DNA of 64,000 nucleotides from Alishewanella aestuarii B11 (GTDB lineage Bacteria; Pseudomonadota; Gammaproteobacteria; Enterobacterales; Alteromonadaceae): positions 124,001-188,000 of the forward strand of contig NZ_ALAB01000005.1 in assembly GCF_000280055.1 (NCBI RefSeq), in the 5' to 3' direction. The notes beneath the pieces are model-generated. The model searched no databases and was not told where the DNA came from. It saw only the letters and a list, made by a program, of their open reading frames with translations. Position numbers and translations under genes: made by a program. Numbering within the stretch: position 1 is the stretch's first letter; the number at the start of each line of letters is the position of its first letter. Below are positions 28,442-38,499 of the stretch, piece after piece.

Positions 28442-29368
28442 GTGACGCTGGCACTGGACATTAAAGACTTACATAAAATCTATCGTAGCGGCACAGTCGC
28501 ACTCAGTGGTATCGATTTACAGGTACAGCAGGGCGATTTTTTTGCGTTGCTGGGGCCAAATGGTGCCGGTAAAAGTACCACCATCGGTATTATCAGTGCG
28601 CTGGTCAATAAAAGCCGCGGGCAAGTTAAGGTATTTGGCTTTGACCTGGATACCGAGCTGGAAGCGGCAAAAAGTCAGCTTGGCCTGGTGCCGCAGGAAT
28701 TTAACTTTAATCAGTTTGAAACCTTGCTGCAAATCGTGGTCAATCAGGCCGGCTATTATGGCGTACCGCGTGCCGTGGCCTTACAGCGCGCTGAGAAATA
28801 TTTAGGCCAGCTGGGGTTATGGGAAAAACGTCATGCCCGGGCCCGTGAGTTGTCGGGTGGCATGAAGCGGCGGCTAATGATTGCCCGGGCGCTGATGCAT
28901 GAGCCAAAGTTGTTGATCCTCGATGAGCCGACGGCTGGGGTTGATATTGAGCTGCGGCGCTCAATGTGGGAGTTCTTACGCACGATAAATCAGCAGGGTG
29001 TGACGATTATCCTGACTACCCATTATCTGGAAGAAGCCGAGATGCTGTGTCGTAATATCGCCATTATTGATAAAGGGCGGATTATCGAAAACACCAGTAT
29101 GAAAGCCCTGTTATCCAAGCTGGGTAAAGAAACCTTTATTCTGGATCTGGACCAAGTGCCGGAGAGCCTGCAGTTGGCCGACTTTGTCTGGCGAAAGTTA
29201 GATCAACACAGTGTGGAAGTGGATGTGGAGAAAAGTGCCGGCTTAAACCCGATCTTCGAGCAACTTAGTGCGCAGCAGGTAAAGGTATTATCAATGCGGA
29301 ATAAAGCCAACCGGCTGGAAGAACTCTTTGTTAATCTGGTTGAGCATGGCCGGGGGCAAACGAAATGA
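28442..29368 (+). CDS. yadG: ABC transporter ATP-binding protein YadG
   Basis: This is the ATPase of a two-gene ABC-2 exporter of unknown substrate. At 308 residues it has exactly the E. coli YadG length, with Walker A GPNGAGKST, Q-loop VPQEFNFN, signature LSGGMKRRLMIARAL, Walker B LLILDEPTAGVD and the C-terminal MRNKANRLEELFVNLV. I use the GTG at 28442, which has an AGGAG 6 bases upstream and matches the E. coli start. It overlaps yadH by 4 bases. Confidence 0.95.
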   Translation: MTLALDIKDLHKIYRSGTVALSGIDLQVQQGDFFALLGPNGAGKSTTIGIISALVNKSRGQVKVFGFDLDTELEAAKSQLGLVPQEFNFNQFETLLQIVVNQAGYYGVPRAVALQRAEKYLGQLGLWEKRHARARELSGGMKRRLMIARALMHEPKLLILDEPTAGVDIELRRSMWEFLRTINQQGVTIILTTHYLEEAEMLCRNIAIIDKGRIIENTSMKALLSKLGKETFILDLDQVPESLQLADFVWRKLDQHSVEVDVEKSAGLNPIFEQLSAQQVKVLSMRNKANRLEELFVNLVEHGRGQTK

Positions 29369-30135
29369 ATGGCCGTTATCTGATAGCGCTACAAAGTATT
29401 CTGACCAAAGAGATTACCCGCTTTATGCGCATTTGGGTGCAAACCCTGGTGCCGCCGGCCATTACCATGAGCCTGTATTTTGTCATTTTCGGTAGCCTAA
29501 TTGGCTCGCGGATCGGCGAGATGAACGGCTTTAGTTATATGGAATTTATTGTTCCCGGCCTGATTATGATGTCGGTTATTACCAACTCCTACGCCAATGT
29601 GGCCTCGTCGTTTTTTAGCGCCAAGTTCCAGCGTAATGTCGAAGAGCTGCTGGTAGCGCCGGTACCCAACTATATTATAGTGCTCGGTTATGTTGGTGGT
29701 GGCATGGCGCGCGGTATCTTAGTCGGCTTAATCGTTACGGTGTTGTCGTTATTCTTTGTCACCATCAGTATCCATAATCTGGCGATTATTATCTTAACCG
29801 TGGTCTTGACCTCGATGTTGTTCGCACTGGGTGGCCTGATCAATGCCGTCTATGCCAAAACCTTTGACGATATCAGCATTATTCCAACCTTTGTGTTAAC
29901 GCCCTTAACTTACCTGGGCGGTGTCTTCTACTCACTGACCTTGTTGCCCGGATTCTGGCAGCAACTGGCGCAACTGAATCCGATTGTCTATATGGTGAAT
30001 GCCTTCCGTTTTGGCTTTTTGGGTTACAGCGATGTCAATTTATGGCTGGCGCTGGCGGTAGTAGTAGGCTTTATTCTGGTGTTATTCAGCTATGCAATGT
30101 ATTTGATCAATAAAGGTATTGGCTTACGCAGTTAG
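29365..30135 (+). CDS. yadH: ABC transporter permease YadH
   Basis: This is the membrane subunit paired with YadG. The 256-residue ABC-2 permease has about six membrane helices and family segments ITRFMRIWVQTLVPPAITM, GFSYMEFIVPGLIMMSVITNSYANVASSFF and FVLTPLTYLGGVFYSLTLLP, very close to E. coli YadH. Its ATG overlaps the yadG stop (ATGA), indicating coupling. Confidence 0.95.
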   Translation: MNGRYLIALQSILTKEITRFMRIWVQTLVPPAITMSLYFVIFGSLIGSRIGEMNGFSYMEFIVPGLIMMSVITNSYANVASSFFSAKFQRNVEELLVAPVPNYIIVLGYVGGGMARGILVGLIVTVLSLFFVTISIHNLAIIILTVVLTSMLFALGGLINAVYAKTFDDISIIPTFVLTPLTYLGGVFYSLTLLPGFWQQLAQLNPIVYMVNAFRFGFLGYSDVNLWLALAVVVGFILVLFSYAMYLINKGIGLRS

Positions 30136-30248
30136 CGGCAATACAACACGGAATTCAGAAAGTTGCAGACATTTTTAAGTGGTTGCAGTACAGTTGAACG
30201 CTTTGCTGCGTATAAACGCTGACAGAGTTACAGCAGGTAACGACAGGC

Positions 30249-31898
30249 ATGAACGACATCATTAAACGCCAGGCCACGGCTTCCGAAGAAGCGCTGTGGC
30301 GTATTTTTACGATCCCGGAAGCGCCGGACTCGACCCTTAGTATTATCGAACAAAACCTGTCGCAGAATCTGGCCGGCTTTTTAAATGAAAGTATCGTAGC
30401 GGTGGAAAAACCGTTATGGCAGATTGAGCGGGATTTTCAGGCGTTCCAGATCCCGGAGCAACCGTCTTTTGTTTCTGATTATACCGACACCATTATGCAA
30501 AAACTGGTGGCGCACTCAGTGCATACTGCAGCCCCCAGTTTTATTGGTCATATGACGTCGGCCTTACCCTATTTTGTGCTGCCACTGTCGAAAATGATGG
30601 TGGGTTTAAATCAGAACCTGGTAAAAATCGAGACCTCAAAAGCCTTTACCCCGCTGGAGCGGCAGGTATTGGGTATGATGCATCATCTGGTGTACGGCGA
30701 AAAAGACGGCTTTTATAAAAAGTGGATGCACAGCGCTAATCATTCGCTGGGTGCCTTTTGCTCCGGTGGTACCATTGCCAATATCACTGCGCTGTGGATT
30801 GCCCGCAACCGCTTGTTAAAACCGGACGGTGACTTTAAAGGTATCGCCAAAGAAGGTCTGTTCCGCGCGATGCAGCATTATGGTTATCAGGGGCTGGCGA
30901 TAGTAGTGTCAGAACGCGGTCACTATTCGCTGGGTAAGGCCGCAGATGTGTTGGGTATCGGCCGTGATATGGTGGTGTCGGTCAAAACGGACGCCAATAA
31001 CAAGGTGGACACTGCCGAAATGCGCCGGGTACTGGCCGACCTTGCGGAGCGTAATATTAAAGTGCTGGCCATTGTCGGCGTGGCCGGCGCCACGGAAACC
31101 GGCAATATAGACCCGTTAAATGAGCTTGCCGATCTGGCCGAGCAACAACAATGCCATTTCCATGTTGACGCCGCCTGGGGCGGTGCGACCTTATTGTCAG
31201 CTAAGTACCGGCATTTACTAGCGGGTATTGAGCGTGCTGACTCTGTGACCATTGATGCGCATAAACAGATGTATGTGCCGATGGGCGCCGGTATGGTGGT
31301 CTTTAAACACCCGTCGACGGCGAACGTGATTGAACATCATGCCGAATATATTTTGCGTAAAGGCTCGAAAGATTTAGGCAGCCAAACGCTGGAAGGCTCA
31401 AGACCCGGTATGGCGATGCTGGTGCATGCCTGCTTACAGGTGATTGGTCGCCAGGGTTATCAGATCCTGATCGACCGCAGTCTGGAAAAGGCCCGCTATT
31501 TTGCGACGTTGATTAGCCATAATATCGACTTTGAACTGATTACCGAGCCTGAGCTTTGTATTCTGACTTATCGCTATGTGCCGGCGCAGGTGCAAAAAGC
31601 GATGGCCAGTGCCAGCCCGGAGCAGTTGCTGCGCTTTAACGAACTGCTTAACGGCCTGACCAAGTTTATTCAGAAGCGGCAGCGCGAAGAAGGTAAATCT
31701 TTCGTCTCCCGCACCCGGCTAACACCCGCCCGCTATCAGCGGCAGGAAACCATAGTGTTTCGGGTGGTATTGGCCAATCCGCTGACCACAGAGCAGATTT
31801 TGCGTGATGTGTTAGTGGAGCAGGATCAATTAGCGCAGCAGGATAAAGAGTTTTATCCTAAGCTATTACAACTGGCGGCGCAGCAACTGCACGGCTAG
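30249..31898 (+). CDS. panP: PLP-dependent aspartate 1-decarboxylase PanP
   Basis: PanP decarboxylates aspartate to beta-alanine for pantothenate synthesis, replacing the pyruvoyl enzyme PanD in Vibrio and relatives. The 549-residue protein is a group II PLP decarboxylase often annotated as glutamate decarboxylase. It has FCSGGTIANITALWIARN, the PLP-contact segment FHVDAAWGGA and the Schiff-base lysine in TIDAHKQMYVPMGAG (Lys339). It lies between yadH and the opposite-strand panB-panC genes, which corresponds to the panD position of E. coli. Its own start has only a weak Shine-Dalgarno. Assignment to PanP and not to another decarboxylase rests on remembered similarity plus this context. Confidence 0.88.
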   Translation: MNDIIKRQATASEEALWRIFTIPEAPDSTLSIIEQNLSQNLAGFLNESIVAVEKPLWQIERDFQAFQIPEQPSFVSDYTDTIMQKLVAHSVHTAAPSFIGHMTSALPYFVLPLSKMMVGLNQNLVKIETSKAFTPLERQVLGMMHHLVYGEKDGFYKKWMHSANHSLGAFCSGGTIANITALWIARNRLLKPDGDFKGIAKEGLFRAMQHYGYQGLAIVVSERGHYSLGKAADVLGIGRDMVVSVKTDANNKVDTAEMRRVLADLAERNIKVLAIVGVAGATETGNIDPLNELADLAEQQQCHFHVDAAWGGATLLSAKYRHLLAGIERADSVTIDAHKQMYVPMGAGMVVFKHPSTANVIEHHAEYILRKGSKDLGSQTLEGSRPGMAMLVHACLQVIGRQGYQILIDRSLEKARYFATLISHNIDFELITEPELCILTYRYVPAQVQKAMASASPEQLLRFNELLNGLTKFIQKRQREEGKSFVSRTRLTPARYQRQETIVFRVVLANPLTTEQILRDVLVEQDQLAQQDKEFYPKLLQLAAQQLHG

Positions 31899-31933
31899 TT
31901 CGCGCTTTGAGAATAAGGAACAGGGAGTTTAGG

Positions 31934-32566
31934 ATGGCAAAATTCTGGTTAGTGCTGCTGTTGCTGCTTAGCGGCTGTCAGCAGGCATATTACTCGACGA
32001 TGGAAAAGGTGGGTGTTCATAAAAGAGATATTCTGGTCGATCGCGTAGAAAATGCCCAGAAATCACAACGTGAGGCGCAGGAGCAATTCAGTTCGGCGCT
32101 GGAGCAGTTTTCAGCGCTGGTCAAATATGACGGTGGCGATTTACAGCGGCAGTATAAACTGACTCAGGCGGAATACGATGCTTGTGAAAAGTCAGCTCTG
32201 GATGTGAAAAACCGTATCGATGCCATTGAGCAGGTCGCCGAAGCGCTATTTAAAGAGTGGCAGCAGGAGCTGAAAGAATATAGTAATCAGAGCCTGAAGC
32301 GTGATAGCGAACGCAAACTTAGCCAAACCCGCCGCCAGTACACCAGCTTGTTAGTGACCATGCGCCAGGCCGAAGCAACGATGCAACCGGTGTTATCGTC
32401 ATTAAAAGATAATGCGCTGTATTTAAAGCATAATCTGAATGCCCAGGCGATTGGTGCGCTAAAAGGCGAATTTGGCAGTATTGAGCGCGATATCAGCCGG
32501 TTACTGGCCGAGATGAATAAAGCCATCGCTGAGTCAGAGCGCTTTCTGACTACCCTTAAACAATAA
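31934..32566 (+). CDS. DUF2959 family lipoprotein
   Basis: This 210-residue protein has a lipoprotein signal (LLLLSGCQQ; Cys15) and a long helical, coiled-coil region rich in Gln and Glu (about residues 35-205), with YSTMEKVGVHKRDILVDRVENAQKSQ typical of DUF2959. Function is unknown. The ATG at 31934 is chosen, with AGG just upstream. It converges with frdD and their coding ends overlap by 11 bases, with no terminator visible between them. Confidence 0.85.
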   Translation: MAKFWLVLLLLLSGCQQAYYSTMEKVGVHKRDILVDRVENAQKSQREAQEQFSSALEQFSALVKYDGGDLQRQYKLTQAEYDACEKSALDVKNRIDAIEQVAEALFKEWQQELKEYSNQSLKRDSERKLSQTRRQYTSLLVTMRQAEATMQPVLSSLKDNALYLKHNLNAQAIGALKGEFGSIERDISRLLAEMNKAIAESERFLTTLKQ

Positions 32567-32924
32567 TCCCACTATAAGCGATAGCAACAATACTCAGCAG
32601 GCTGGCCAGGCCATAACAGAGGACCTTGGTCAGCGGCCCTTTAGCCAGCTTTAAATCATGCAAACCATGATGCACCCGGTGCATGGCATGAAATAGCGGT
32701 AAACAAATCGCCGTTCCAGCCAATATCAGGCCCGCTAAGCCCCAAAAACTCTGTAACAGTTGCTGAACCCGGCTATAACTGAAAGCCGCTTCTGGCAATA
32801 ATCCGAGTGGGTATAGCAGACCCAGGGTTAATACCAGACCCGGAATCATCACCGCAAAGCAGACGCCACCGGCACTAAACAGCGCCCACCAGATCGGTTC
32901 ATCTGAGCGTTTTGGCTGATTCAT
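32556..32924 (-). CDS. frdD: Fumarate reductase membrane anchor subunit D
   Basis: FrdD is a membrane anchor of quinol:fumarate reductase. The 122-residue product has three helices and the segment DEPIWWALFSAGGVCFAVMIPGLVL, as in FrdD. Its ATG overlaps the frdC stop by 4 bases. The start at 32924 follows the FrdD pattern; the longer in-frame reading reaches into frdC. Confidence 0.9.
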   Translation of the reverse strand: MNQPKRSDEPIWWALFSAGGVCFAVMIPGLVLTLGLLYPLGLLPEAAFSYSRVQQLLQSFWGLAGLILAGTAICLPLFHAMHRVHHGLHDLKLAKGPLTKVLCYGLASLLSIVAIAYSGIIV

Positions 32925-33310
32925 CCGATAGCTCCAAATAACCAGAGTAACAATAGTGCGACCGCGATGGTGCCGAGCCACTGGCCGGCAATCATCAGTG
33001 GTGCCGGCAGTAGCGGCATCACCCGTGGGAACAGTTCAAAAAAGGTTTTAGCATGATAAAAGCTGGCCAGCAGCACCAGTGCATTCAGCGCTATCACCCA
33101 GGGCTGCGCCATAAACGCCAGCCAGCTTTGATACTGGCTTTCTCCCTGACTCAGGCTGTAAAGCCCCGCCAGCAGGCAGCCACAGAAAAACAGTAACGGC
33201 AACACTGTTGCTTCGCGCAGCATATAGCGCAGAAAAAAGCTATGTTTTAGCCACCAGCTGCGCGAGAGCGGTTGCAGATAGGGGCGGCGGGCGCCGGCAG
33301 AGTCTGGCAT
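32921..33310 (-). CDS. frdC: Fumarate reductase membrane anchor subunit C
   Basis: FrdC is the other membrane anchor, which with FrdD binds the quinol. The 129-residue protein starts with a basic soluble segment (RRPYLQPLSRSWWLKHSFFLRYMLREATVLP) and has three helices, with SFYHAKTFFELFPRVMP typical of FrdC. It sits 8 bases after frdB. Confidence 0.92.
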   Translation of the reverse strand: MPDSAGARRPYLQPLSRSWWLKHSFFLRYMLREATVLPLLFFCGCLLAGLYSLSQGESQYQSWLAFMAQPWVIALNALVLLASFYHAKTFFELFPRVMPLLPAPLMIAGQWLGTIAVALLLLWLFGAIG

Positions 33311-33318
33311 AGGGCCTC

Positions 33319-34032
33319 CTAAGGTTTAAAGATGCTGATCAGCATATCGGTAGCCGAGGCAACTTTGCCCTGATTGACCGCCGCTGCCGGATCTAAGTGT
33401 TTTGGACAGACATCGGCACAAAAGCCGACAAAGGTGCAGGCCCAAACGCCATTTTTGCCATTTAGCTGCGGCATGCGCTGTGCTTTGCCCTGATCACGGC
33501 TATCGAGGTTATAACGCTGCGCGGTGACAATCGCCGCTGGCCCCAGAAACTCCGGATTAAGGCCAAACTGCGGACAGGCAGCATAGCACAGGCCACAGTT
33601 AATACAGCTGGAGAATTTCTGGTATTTTTTCAGCTGCGCCGGCGTTTGTCGGTGCGGTTCAGTGTTTTTACTATCATTAATCAGATAAGGTTTTACCGCT
33701 TGCAGATGGTCTAAAAACACCGCCATATCGCTGATCAGATCTTTCTCAATCGGGAAATGGTCCAATGCGCTAATCGTCAGTTCAGCCGGATAATCGCGTA
33801 AAAAGGTTTTACAGCCCAATTTCGGGATTTTGTTCACCATCACGCCGCAAGAGCCGCAGATCGCCATCCGGCAGGACCAGCGAAAGGCCAACGTCGGATC
33901 CAGTTGCTGCTGAATATACAGCAGCGCATCCAGCACCGAGGTGCTGTGGTCAAAGGGGACCTGGTAGCGCTCTGCGCTGGGTGCCTGATCTTGCTCGGGA
34001 TTATAGCGCTGAATAATAATGGTTTTTTCCAT
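33319..34032 (-). CDS. frdB: Fumarate reductase iron-sulfur subunit
   Basis: FrdB carries electrons from quinol to FrdA through [2Fe-2S], [4Fe-4S] and [3Fe-4S] clusters. The 237-residue protein shows the cluster motifs [11 protein letters not shown] and a later Cys (LGC), [12 protein letters not shown], and [17 protein letters not shown]. These match E. coli FrdB closely. It begins 2 bases after the frdA stop. Confidence 0.97.
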   Translation of the reverse strand: MEKTIIIQRYNPEQDQAPSAERYQVPFDHSTSVLDALLYIQQQLDPTLAFRWSCRMAICGSCGVMVNKIPKLGCKTFLRDYPAELTISALDHFPIEKDLISDMAVFLDHLQAVKPYLINDSKNTEPHRQTPAQLKKYQKFSSCINCGLCYAACPQFGLNPEFLGPAAIVTAQRYNLDSRDQGKAQRMPQLNGKNGVWACTFVGFCADVCPKHLDPAAAVNQGKVASATDMLISIFKP

Positions 34033-34034
34033 GC

Positions 34035-35804
34035 TCAGGCTCCTTGCTTAGCGGCAGCACCGTAGACGCGGGCCGCCGGTGGTAGGCTGGTGATCCTAAC
34101 TGGTTGGTAACGCAGTGCAACACGGCCATCCGCTGCCCGGTAAGCCAGGGTATGCTGTAAAAAATCCTGATCATTACGCTGGGTCAGGCCCGGATCCAGC
34201 CGTTGATGCGCACCGCGTGATTCCTTTCGGGCCAGCGCGCTTTCGCAAATGGTCAGGGCGACGTCCAGGCCGAAACTCAGTTCCAGATACTGGATCAGTT
34301 CAGTGTTAAACACCTTACTGTGGTCACTGACTTTCAGCTTAGCCAGTTGTTGCTGTAATTCAAGCAGAGTACTGCGACACTGCTGCATACCTGCGTCATC
34401 GCGGTAGATACCGCAGCCTTGCTCCATCGCCAGCGTCATCGCTTTGCGCAGACTGGCGACGCTATGTTGCTGTTTCGCGCCGAACAGACTGGCCAGCTGC
34501 AGTTGTCGGCTTTGAGCCTGGATATTGGCCGCAGTAGGCTGGCTAGTGTTGGTTGGCGGTAGGCTTTGCGCCGCATGTTCGCCGGCGGCTTTGCCAAACA
34601 CCAGCAACTCAGTCAGTGAATTTGAACCCAGACGATTAGCACCATGCAAACCAACGGACGCACATTCACCGATGGCATATAAGCCGCTGATGCTGGTTTC
34701 ACCGTGCAGATCGGTCAGAATTCCCCCCATGGTATAGTGCACTGCCGGGCGGATCGGGATCGGTTGTTGTACCGGATCGATATTGACGTAAGAACGTGAC
34801 AGTTCACAGATAAAGGGCAGCCGCTCGGCCAGTTTCTGCGCCCCCAGATGGCGTAAATCCAGATAGACGACGGCATGCCCCTGATAGTCACCGGTAAGGC
34901 CGGCTTGTTGTTGCTGCCAAAACGCCTGCGACAGTTTATCGCGCGGTCCCAGCTCCATATATTTGTTCTTTGGTTGTCCCAGCGGGGTTTCCGGGCCCAG
35001 GCCATAATCCTGCAGGTAACGATAGCCGTCTTTATTCAGCAGAATCCCGCCTTCACCGCGTGCGGCTTCGGTGATCAGAATGCCGGAGCCGGGTAAGCCG
35101 GTGGGGTGGTATTGCACAAACTCCATATCCCGTAGCGCCACACCATGCCGGTACGCCAGCGCCATACCATCACCGGTGACGATGCCGCCATTGGTATTGT
35201 AGTGAAACAGCCGGCCAGCGCCGCCGGTAGCCAGTATCACTTTCGGCGCCAGGATCTGGAATAGCTCGCCGCTATTCAGTTGCAACGCCAGTACCCCCAG
35301 CACCTGCTGTTCACTGACTAATAAATCCAGCACAAAGAACTCATCCAGCCGCTGGATGGCCGGATATTGCAGCGAGGTTTGAAACAGCGTATGCAAAATA
35401 TGAAAGCCGGTTTTATCGGCGGCAAACCAGGTGCGTTCGGTTTTCATGCCGCCAAAGCGCCGCACCTGAATACTGCCATCGGCTTTACGGCTCCACGGAC
35501 AACCCCAGTGTTCCAGTTGCACCAGCTCTTGATAAGCGGCTTTAACAAAGTGTTCCACCACCAGCTGGTCAGCCAGCCAGTCGCTGCCGGCAACGGTATC
35601 CTGAAAATGTGCGTCCAGACTATCTTCGGCCAGCGTGACGGCCGCCGCGCCACCTTCGGCTGCAACCGTATGCGAGCGCATCGGATAGACTTTGGACAGT
35701 AGACTAATGCGGGCATCCGGTCTGATCTGTGCCGCAGCAATAGCCGCGCGCAAGCCTGCACCACCGCCGCCGACCACAATAATATCCGTTGTTAAAACCT
35801 GCAT
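34035..35804 (-). CDS. frdA: Fumarate reductase flavoprotein subunit
   Basis: FrdA reduces fumarate to succinate with covalently bound FAD. The 589-residue protein has the FAD fold [21 protein letters not shown], the FAD-attached His in [34 protein letters not shown], and [19 protein letters not shown], all very near E. coli FrdA. The ATG at 35804 has GGAGG 4 bases upstream and matches the family N-terminus, unlike the longer frame. The gene follows a MenA-like prenyltransferase gene by 13 bases. Confidence 0.97.
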   Translation of the reverse strand: MQVLTTDIIVVGGGGAGLRAAIAAAQIRPDARISLLSKVYPMRSHTVAAEGGAAAVTLAEDSLDAHFQDTVAGSDWLADQLVVEHFVKAAYQELVQLEHWGCPWSRKADGSIQVRRFGGMKTERTWFAADKTGFHILHTLFQTSLQYPAIQRLDEFFVLDLLVSEQQVLGVLALQLNSGELFQILAPKVILATGGAGRLFHYNTNGGIVTGDGMALAYRHGVALRDMEFVQYHPTGLPGSGILITEAARGEGGILLNKDGYRYLQDYGLGPETPLGQPKNKYMELGPRDKLSQAFWQQQQAGLTGDYQGHAVVYLDLRHLGAQKLAERLPFICELSRSYVNIDPVQQPIPIRPAVHYTMGGILTDLHGETSISGLYAIGECASVGLHGANRLGSNSLTELLVFGKAAGEHAAQSLPPTNTSQPTAANIQAQSRQLQLASLFGAKQQHSVASLRKAMTLAMEQGCGIYRDDAGMQQCRSTLLELQQQLAKLKVSDHSKVFNTELIQYLELSFGLDVALTICESALARKESRGAHQRLDPGLTQRNDQDFLQHTLAYRAADGRVALRYQPVRITSLPPAARVYGAAAKQGA

Positions 35805-35817
35805 TCTGCCTCCGTGA

Positions 35818-36732
35818 TTAATTGCCGCTGGCGGCCCAGTACAGACCGGCACTGAGTAGTAAGGGATAAAGATGGCACAGCAACACATTCAGGCCAAGGT
35901 AAGGTGCCAGCTCGCGTGGTTTATCTGCCAGCCGGAAAATGCCCGGCAGAATTTTCAGCAGCAGCGGCAAACTGAGTAAGCCAAGTAAGCTTTGCCAGGG
36001 CAGCGCTCCCAGGGCAACACCAAGCAGCAGTAACAGGTAGCTGGCAGCGGCCAGCAGACTATAAACACTGGCACTGTGGCGGCGGCCAATGACAATCGGC
36101 AAATGCCGGCGTCCGACCTGCCTGTCGGCTTCGACATCCGGAAACTGATTTAGCAGTAACAGGTTGGAGACCAGCAAACTGATAATGGTGGCCAACAGCC
36201 AGGCTGCCATGCTGACTTGCTGTGCAAATACCCAAAACGCGCCCAGCGTCATCAGTAAACCAAAGCCAATGCCCGGTGCCAGCAGACAGGCCAGCGGATA
36301 ACGATTCAGGTATTGGGTATAGGCGTAAATAATCAGCACGCCGGGTATGCCAATCAGCAGCAGTTGCCAGCCATGCAATAAGGTGAGGTAAAGTCCGCCA
36401 GCGATCAGTAATGCTAAGCTGACCACGGCAATCGCCAGTGCAGTGTAACTGGCAGCCGGATTAGCCACCAGAGTACCACTACCGCCGCTAAAGGGTGTGC
36501 GCTCGGTTAGAAAATCCAGACCGGACTTAAAATCAAAATATTCGTTAAAGGCATTAACGCTGATATGGGCACAGAGCGCCAGCAAGGTCACCAATAACAG
36601 GGTTGGCCAGCCAGGTGAGGCGCCGGCTTGCCAACTGGCGGTGGCAGCCAGCAGGATGCAAACTAAGGTCAGGGTTAGAAAATTTGCCCGGCTGACGCCT
36701 AGCAGGGTGTTAAGCACTGATCCGCTCTCCAT
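35818..36732 (-). CDS. UbiA-superfamily prenyltransferase, probably MenA-like
   Basis: This 304-residue integral membrane protein belongs to the UbiA family, with about nine helices. The first Asp-rich motif is NAFNEYFDFKSGLD followed by RTPFSGGSGTLV, and the second lies in NQFPDVEADRQVGRRHLPI. These are closer to 1,4-dihydroxy-2-naphthoate prenyltransferases (MenA) than to UbiA. Placement directly before frdABCD in the same operon supports a role in menaquinone synthesis, since fumarate reductase uses low-potential quinol. The sequence diverges from E. coli MenA, so I leave out the symbol. A rhodoquinone or other quinone role cannot be excluded. Confidence 0.65.
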   Translation of the reverse strand: MESGSVLNTLLGVSRANFLTLTLVCILLAATASWQAGASPGWPTLLLVTLLALCAHISVNAFNEYFDFKSGLDFLTERTPFSGGSGTLVANPAASYTALAIAVVSLALLIAGGLYLTLLHGWQLLLIGIPGVLIIYAYTQYLNRYPLACLLAPGIGFGLLMTLGAFWVFAQQVSMAAWLLATIISLLVSNLLLLNQFPDVEADRQVGRRHLPIVIGRRHSASVYSLLAAASYLLLLLGVALGALPWQSLLGLLSLPLLLKILPGIFRLADKPRELAPYLGLNVLLCHLYPLLLSAGLYWAASGN

Positions 36733-36798
36733 TCACGCCATTCTAAGAAGCAGCATAGCTGATTTTGGGCGGAAAAACTTTGATCTCAGCGGTCTTTT

Positions 36799-37656
36799 CT
36801 ACCAAAGACCGAGTTGTTGGCGCGCTTCTCCTGGCCAAAGAGCCAGCACCGGGTGCTGCAAGCCGGGCACCAATGGCTGTAAATCAGCGACAAACTGGCG
36901 GCATAAGGCCGGTGCGCCATGATTATCCGGAGTATGAAAGTAGCAGTAGGGAGTTTTACCGGCCTGCAGCCAGTCGGCGACTTTGCGTAACCAGGGTTGA
37001 TAATAATGCTGGTTGATGCTGGCATCATCACAGCCGATAAAGCGGATCACCGGTTGGGCGCTCAGACAGATCGCATGTACCGGTAGCCGGGGCTTTTTTT
37101 GCTGCGCATCCAATAGCGCCGGACTGCGGGCCGGCACACTAAACAGAGCCCGGCTATCGAGCACCACCCGTTCGCATTGATACTGCTGTAGTAAGCGGTT
37201 TAAGCGGATTTCGTGTACGGCTTTATCGAAGAAGGCCGGATGCCGCACTTCAACGCACAACTGGTAATGCGGGTGCAGGGTGATAAGTTGCTGTTCCAGC
37301 CAGGGCAAAGCATGCGGGCCGGTACTGGCCGGCAGTTGTAAATGCAGCATGCCAAGCTTATCGCCTAACACCCTGAGCGTCTTTAACCAGGCCAGGATAT
37401 CATCTGCTTGCGTCGTTGCACTGTTATGCGAAAAACGTGACGGCAGCTTTAACTGCAGCCGGAAGTCAGCAGGCAAGGTCGCCGCCCAGCGCTCGAGGGT
37501 GGCGCTGTCCGGATCGGCGTAAAAGCTGGTATTGCCCTCGACGCTGTTAAACACGGCGGCGTAATGGGCGAGAAAGTCGCTGCTGCTGGTGCCTTGCGGA
37601 TACAGGCTGCCACGCCAGTGTGGATTAGCCCACAGCGGGCAGCCCAGATAGAGCAT
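36799..37656 (-). CDS. DUF72 (YecE-like) family protein
   Basis: This 285-residue protein is a DUF72 family TIM-barrel-like protein of unknown function. It starts LYLGCPLWANPHWRGSLYP and has the family segments FNSVEGNTSFYADPD, RLQLKLPSRFSH and CVEVRHPAFF. It begins directly after the panC stop, so it is probably read with the panBC genes. Confidence 0.85.
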   Translation of the reverse strand: MLYLGCPLWANPHWRGSLYPQGTSSSDFLAHYAAVFNSVEGNTSFYADPDSATLERWAATLPADFRLQLKLPSRFSHNSATTQADDILAWLKTLRVLGDKLGMLHLQLPASTGPHALPWLEQQLITLHPHYQLCVEVRHPAFFDKAVHEIRLNRLLQQYQCERVVLDSRALFSVPARSPALLDAQQKKPRLPVHAICLSAQPVIRFIGCDDASINQHYYQPWLRKVADWLQAGKTPYCYFHTPDNHGAPALCRQFVADLQPLVPGLQHPVLALWPGEARQQLGLW

Positions 37657-38499
37657 TTACACTTCCAGATTATCGATCAGCCGGGTGCTACCCAGTTTGG
37701 CTGCCGCCAGGATCACTTTTGGCTCATTGGCGTCATTGGCCAGGGCTAAGGTCTGACGATGGCTGATATTCAGATAATCCGGGATAAAACCGGCCGCCTG
37801 TAACGTCGCTTTGGCGTTTTGCTCCAGCTCGCGGTAGGGGGCGGCTGCAGCCAGGATCTGTTGTTTTAGTTGCTGCAGGATCTGATACAGCGCCGGTGCC
37901 TTGGCACGTTCCTCTGCCGTCAGATAACCGTTACGTGAGCTGAGTGCCAGACCATCCGCCGCGCGCTCAGTCGGCACCCCGATAATCTCAATCGGAAACG
38001 ACAGGTCCGCCACCATCTGGCGGATAATCGCCAGTTGCTGATAGTCTTTCTGACCAAAACAGGCGACATCCGGTTGCACCAGATTAAATAGTTTTGCCAC
38101 CACAGTGCTGACGCCACGGAAATGACCGGCCCGGCTGGCGCCACAGTGTAAATCGCCCAGCTTTGGTACTTCGACAAAGCTTTGTACATCCAGCCCACGC
38201 GGATACATGATGGCTGGCGTGGGCGTGAACAAGGCGGCACAGCCATGTGCAGTCAGGCCTTGCATATCTGCCGCCAGCGTACGCGGATACTTATCCAGAT
38301 CTTCGTTCTGACCAAATTGCATCGGATTAACGAAGATGCTGGCAATCACCACATCGGCATGTTGGCGGGCGATATCAACCAGCCGGAAATGCCCGGCGTG
38401 CAGATTGCCCATCGTTGGCACAAAGCCTATGCGTTTACCGGCTAAACGCCAGTCGCGGATTTGCGCCCGTAGCGCAGAGATCGATTCCAGGTGCTGCAT
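37657..38499 (-). CDS. panC: Pantothenate synthetase
   Basis: PanC condenses pantoate and beta-alanine with ATP to pantothenate. The 280-residue protein has [16 protein letters not shown] (the HIGH-like motif), [19 protein letters not shown] and [17 protein letters not shown]. It shares one base with panB, so the two are coupled. The beta-alanine would come from PanP in this region. Confidence 0.97.
   Translation of the reverse strand: MQHLESISALRAQIRDWRLAGKRIGFVPTMGNLHAGHFRLVDIARQHADVVIASIFVNPMQFGQNEDLDKYPRTLAADMQGLTAHGCAALFTPTPAIMYPRGLDVQSFVEVPKLGDLHCGASRAGHFRGVSTVVAKLFNLVQPDVACFGQKDYQQLAIIRQMVADLSFPIEIIGVPTERAADGLALSSRNGYLTAEERAKAPALYQILQQLKQQILAAAAPYRELEQNAKATLQAAGFIPDYLNISHRQTLALANDANEPKVILAAAKLGSTRLIDNLEV

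Noticed and set aside
36780-36793. TTGAT half-site resembling an FNR box upstream of the MenA-like/frd operon
   Set aside because: The second half reads GCGGT in place of ATCAA, so it is not a credible FNR site.
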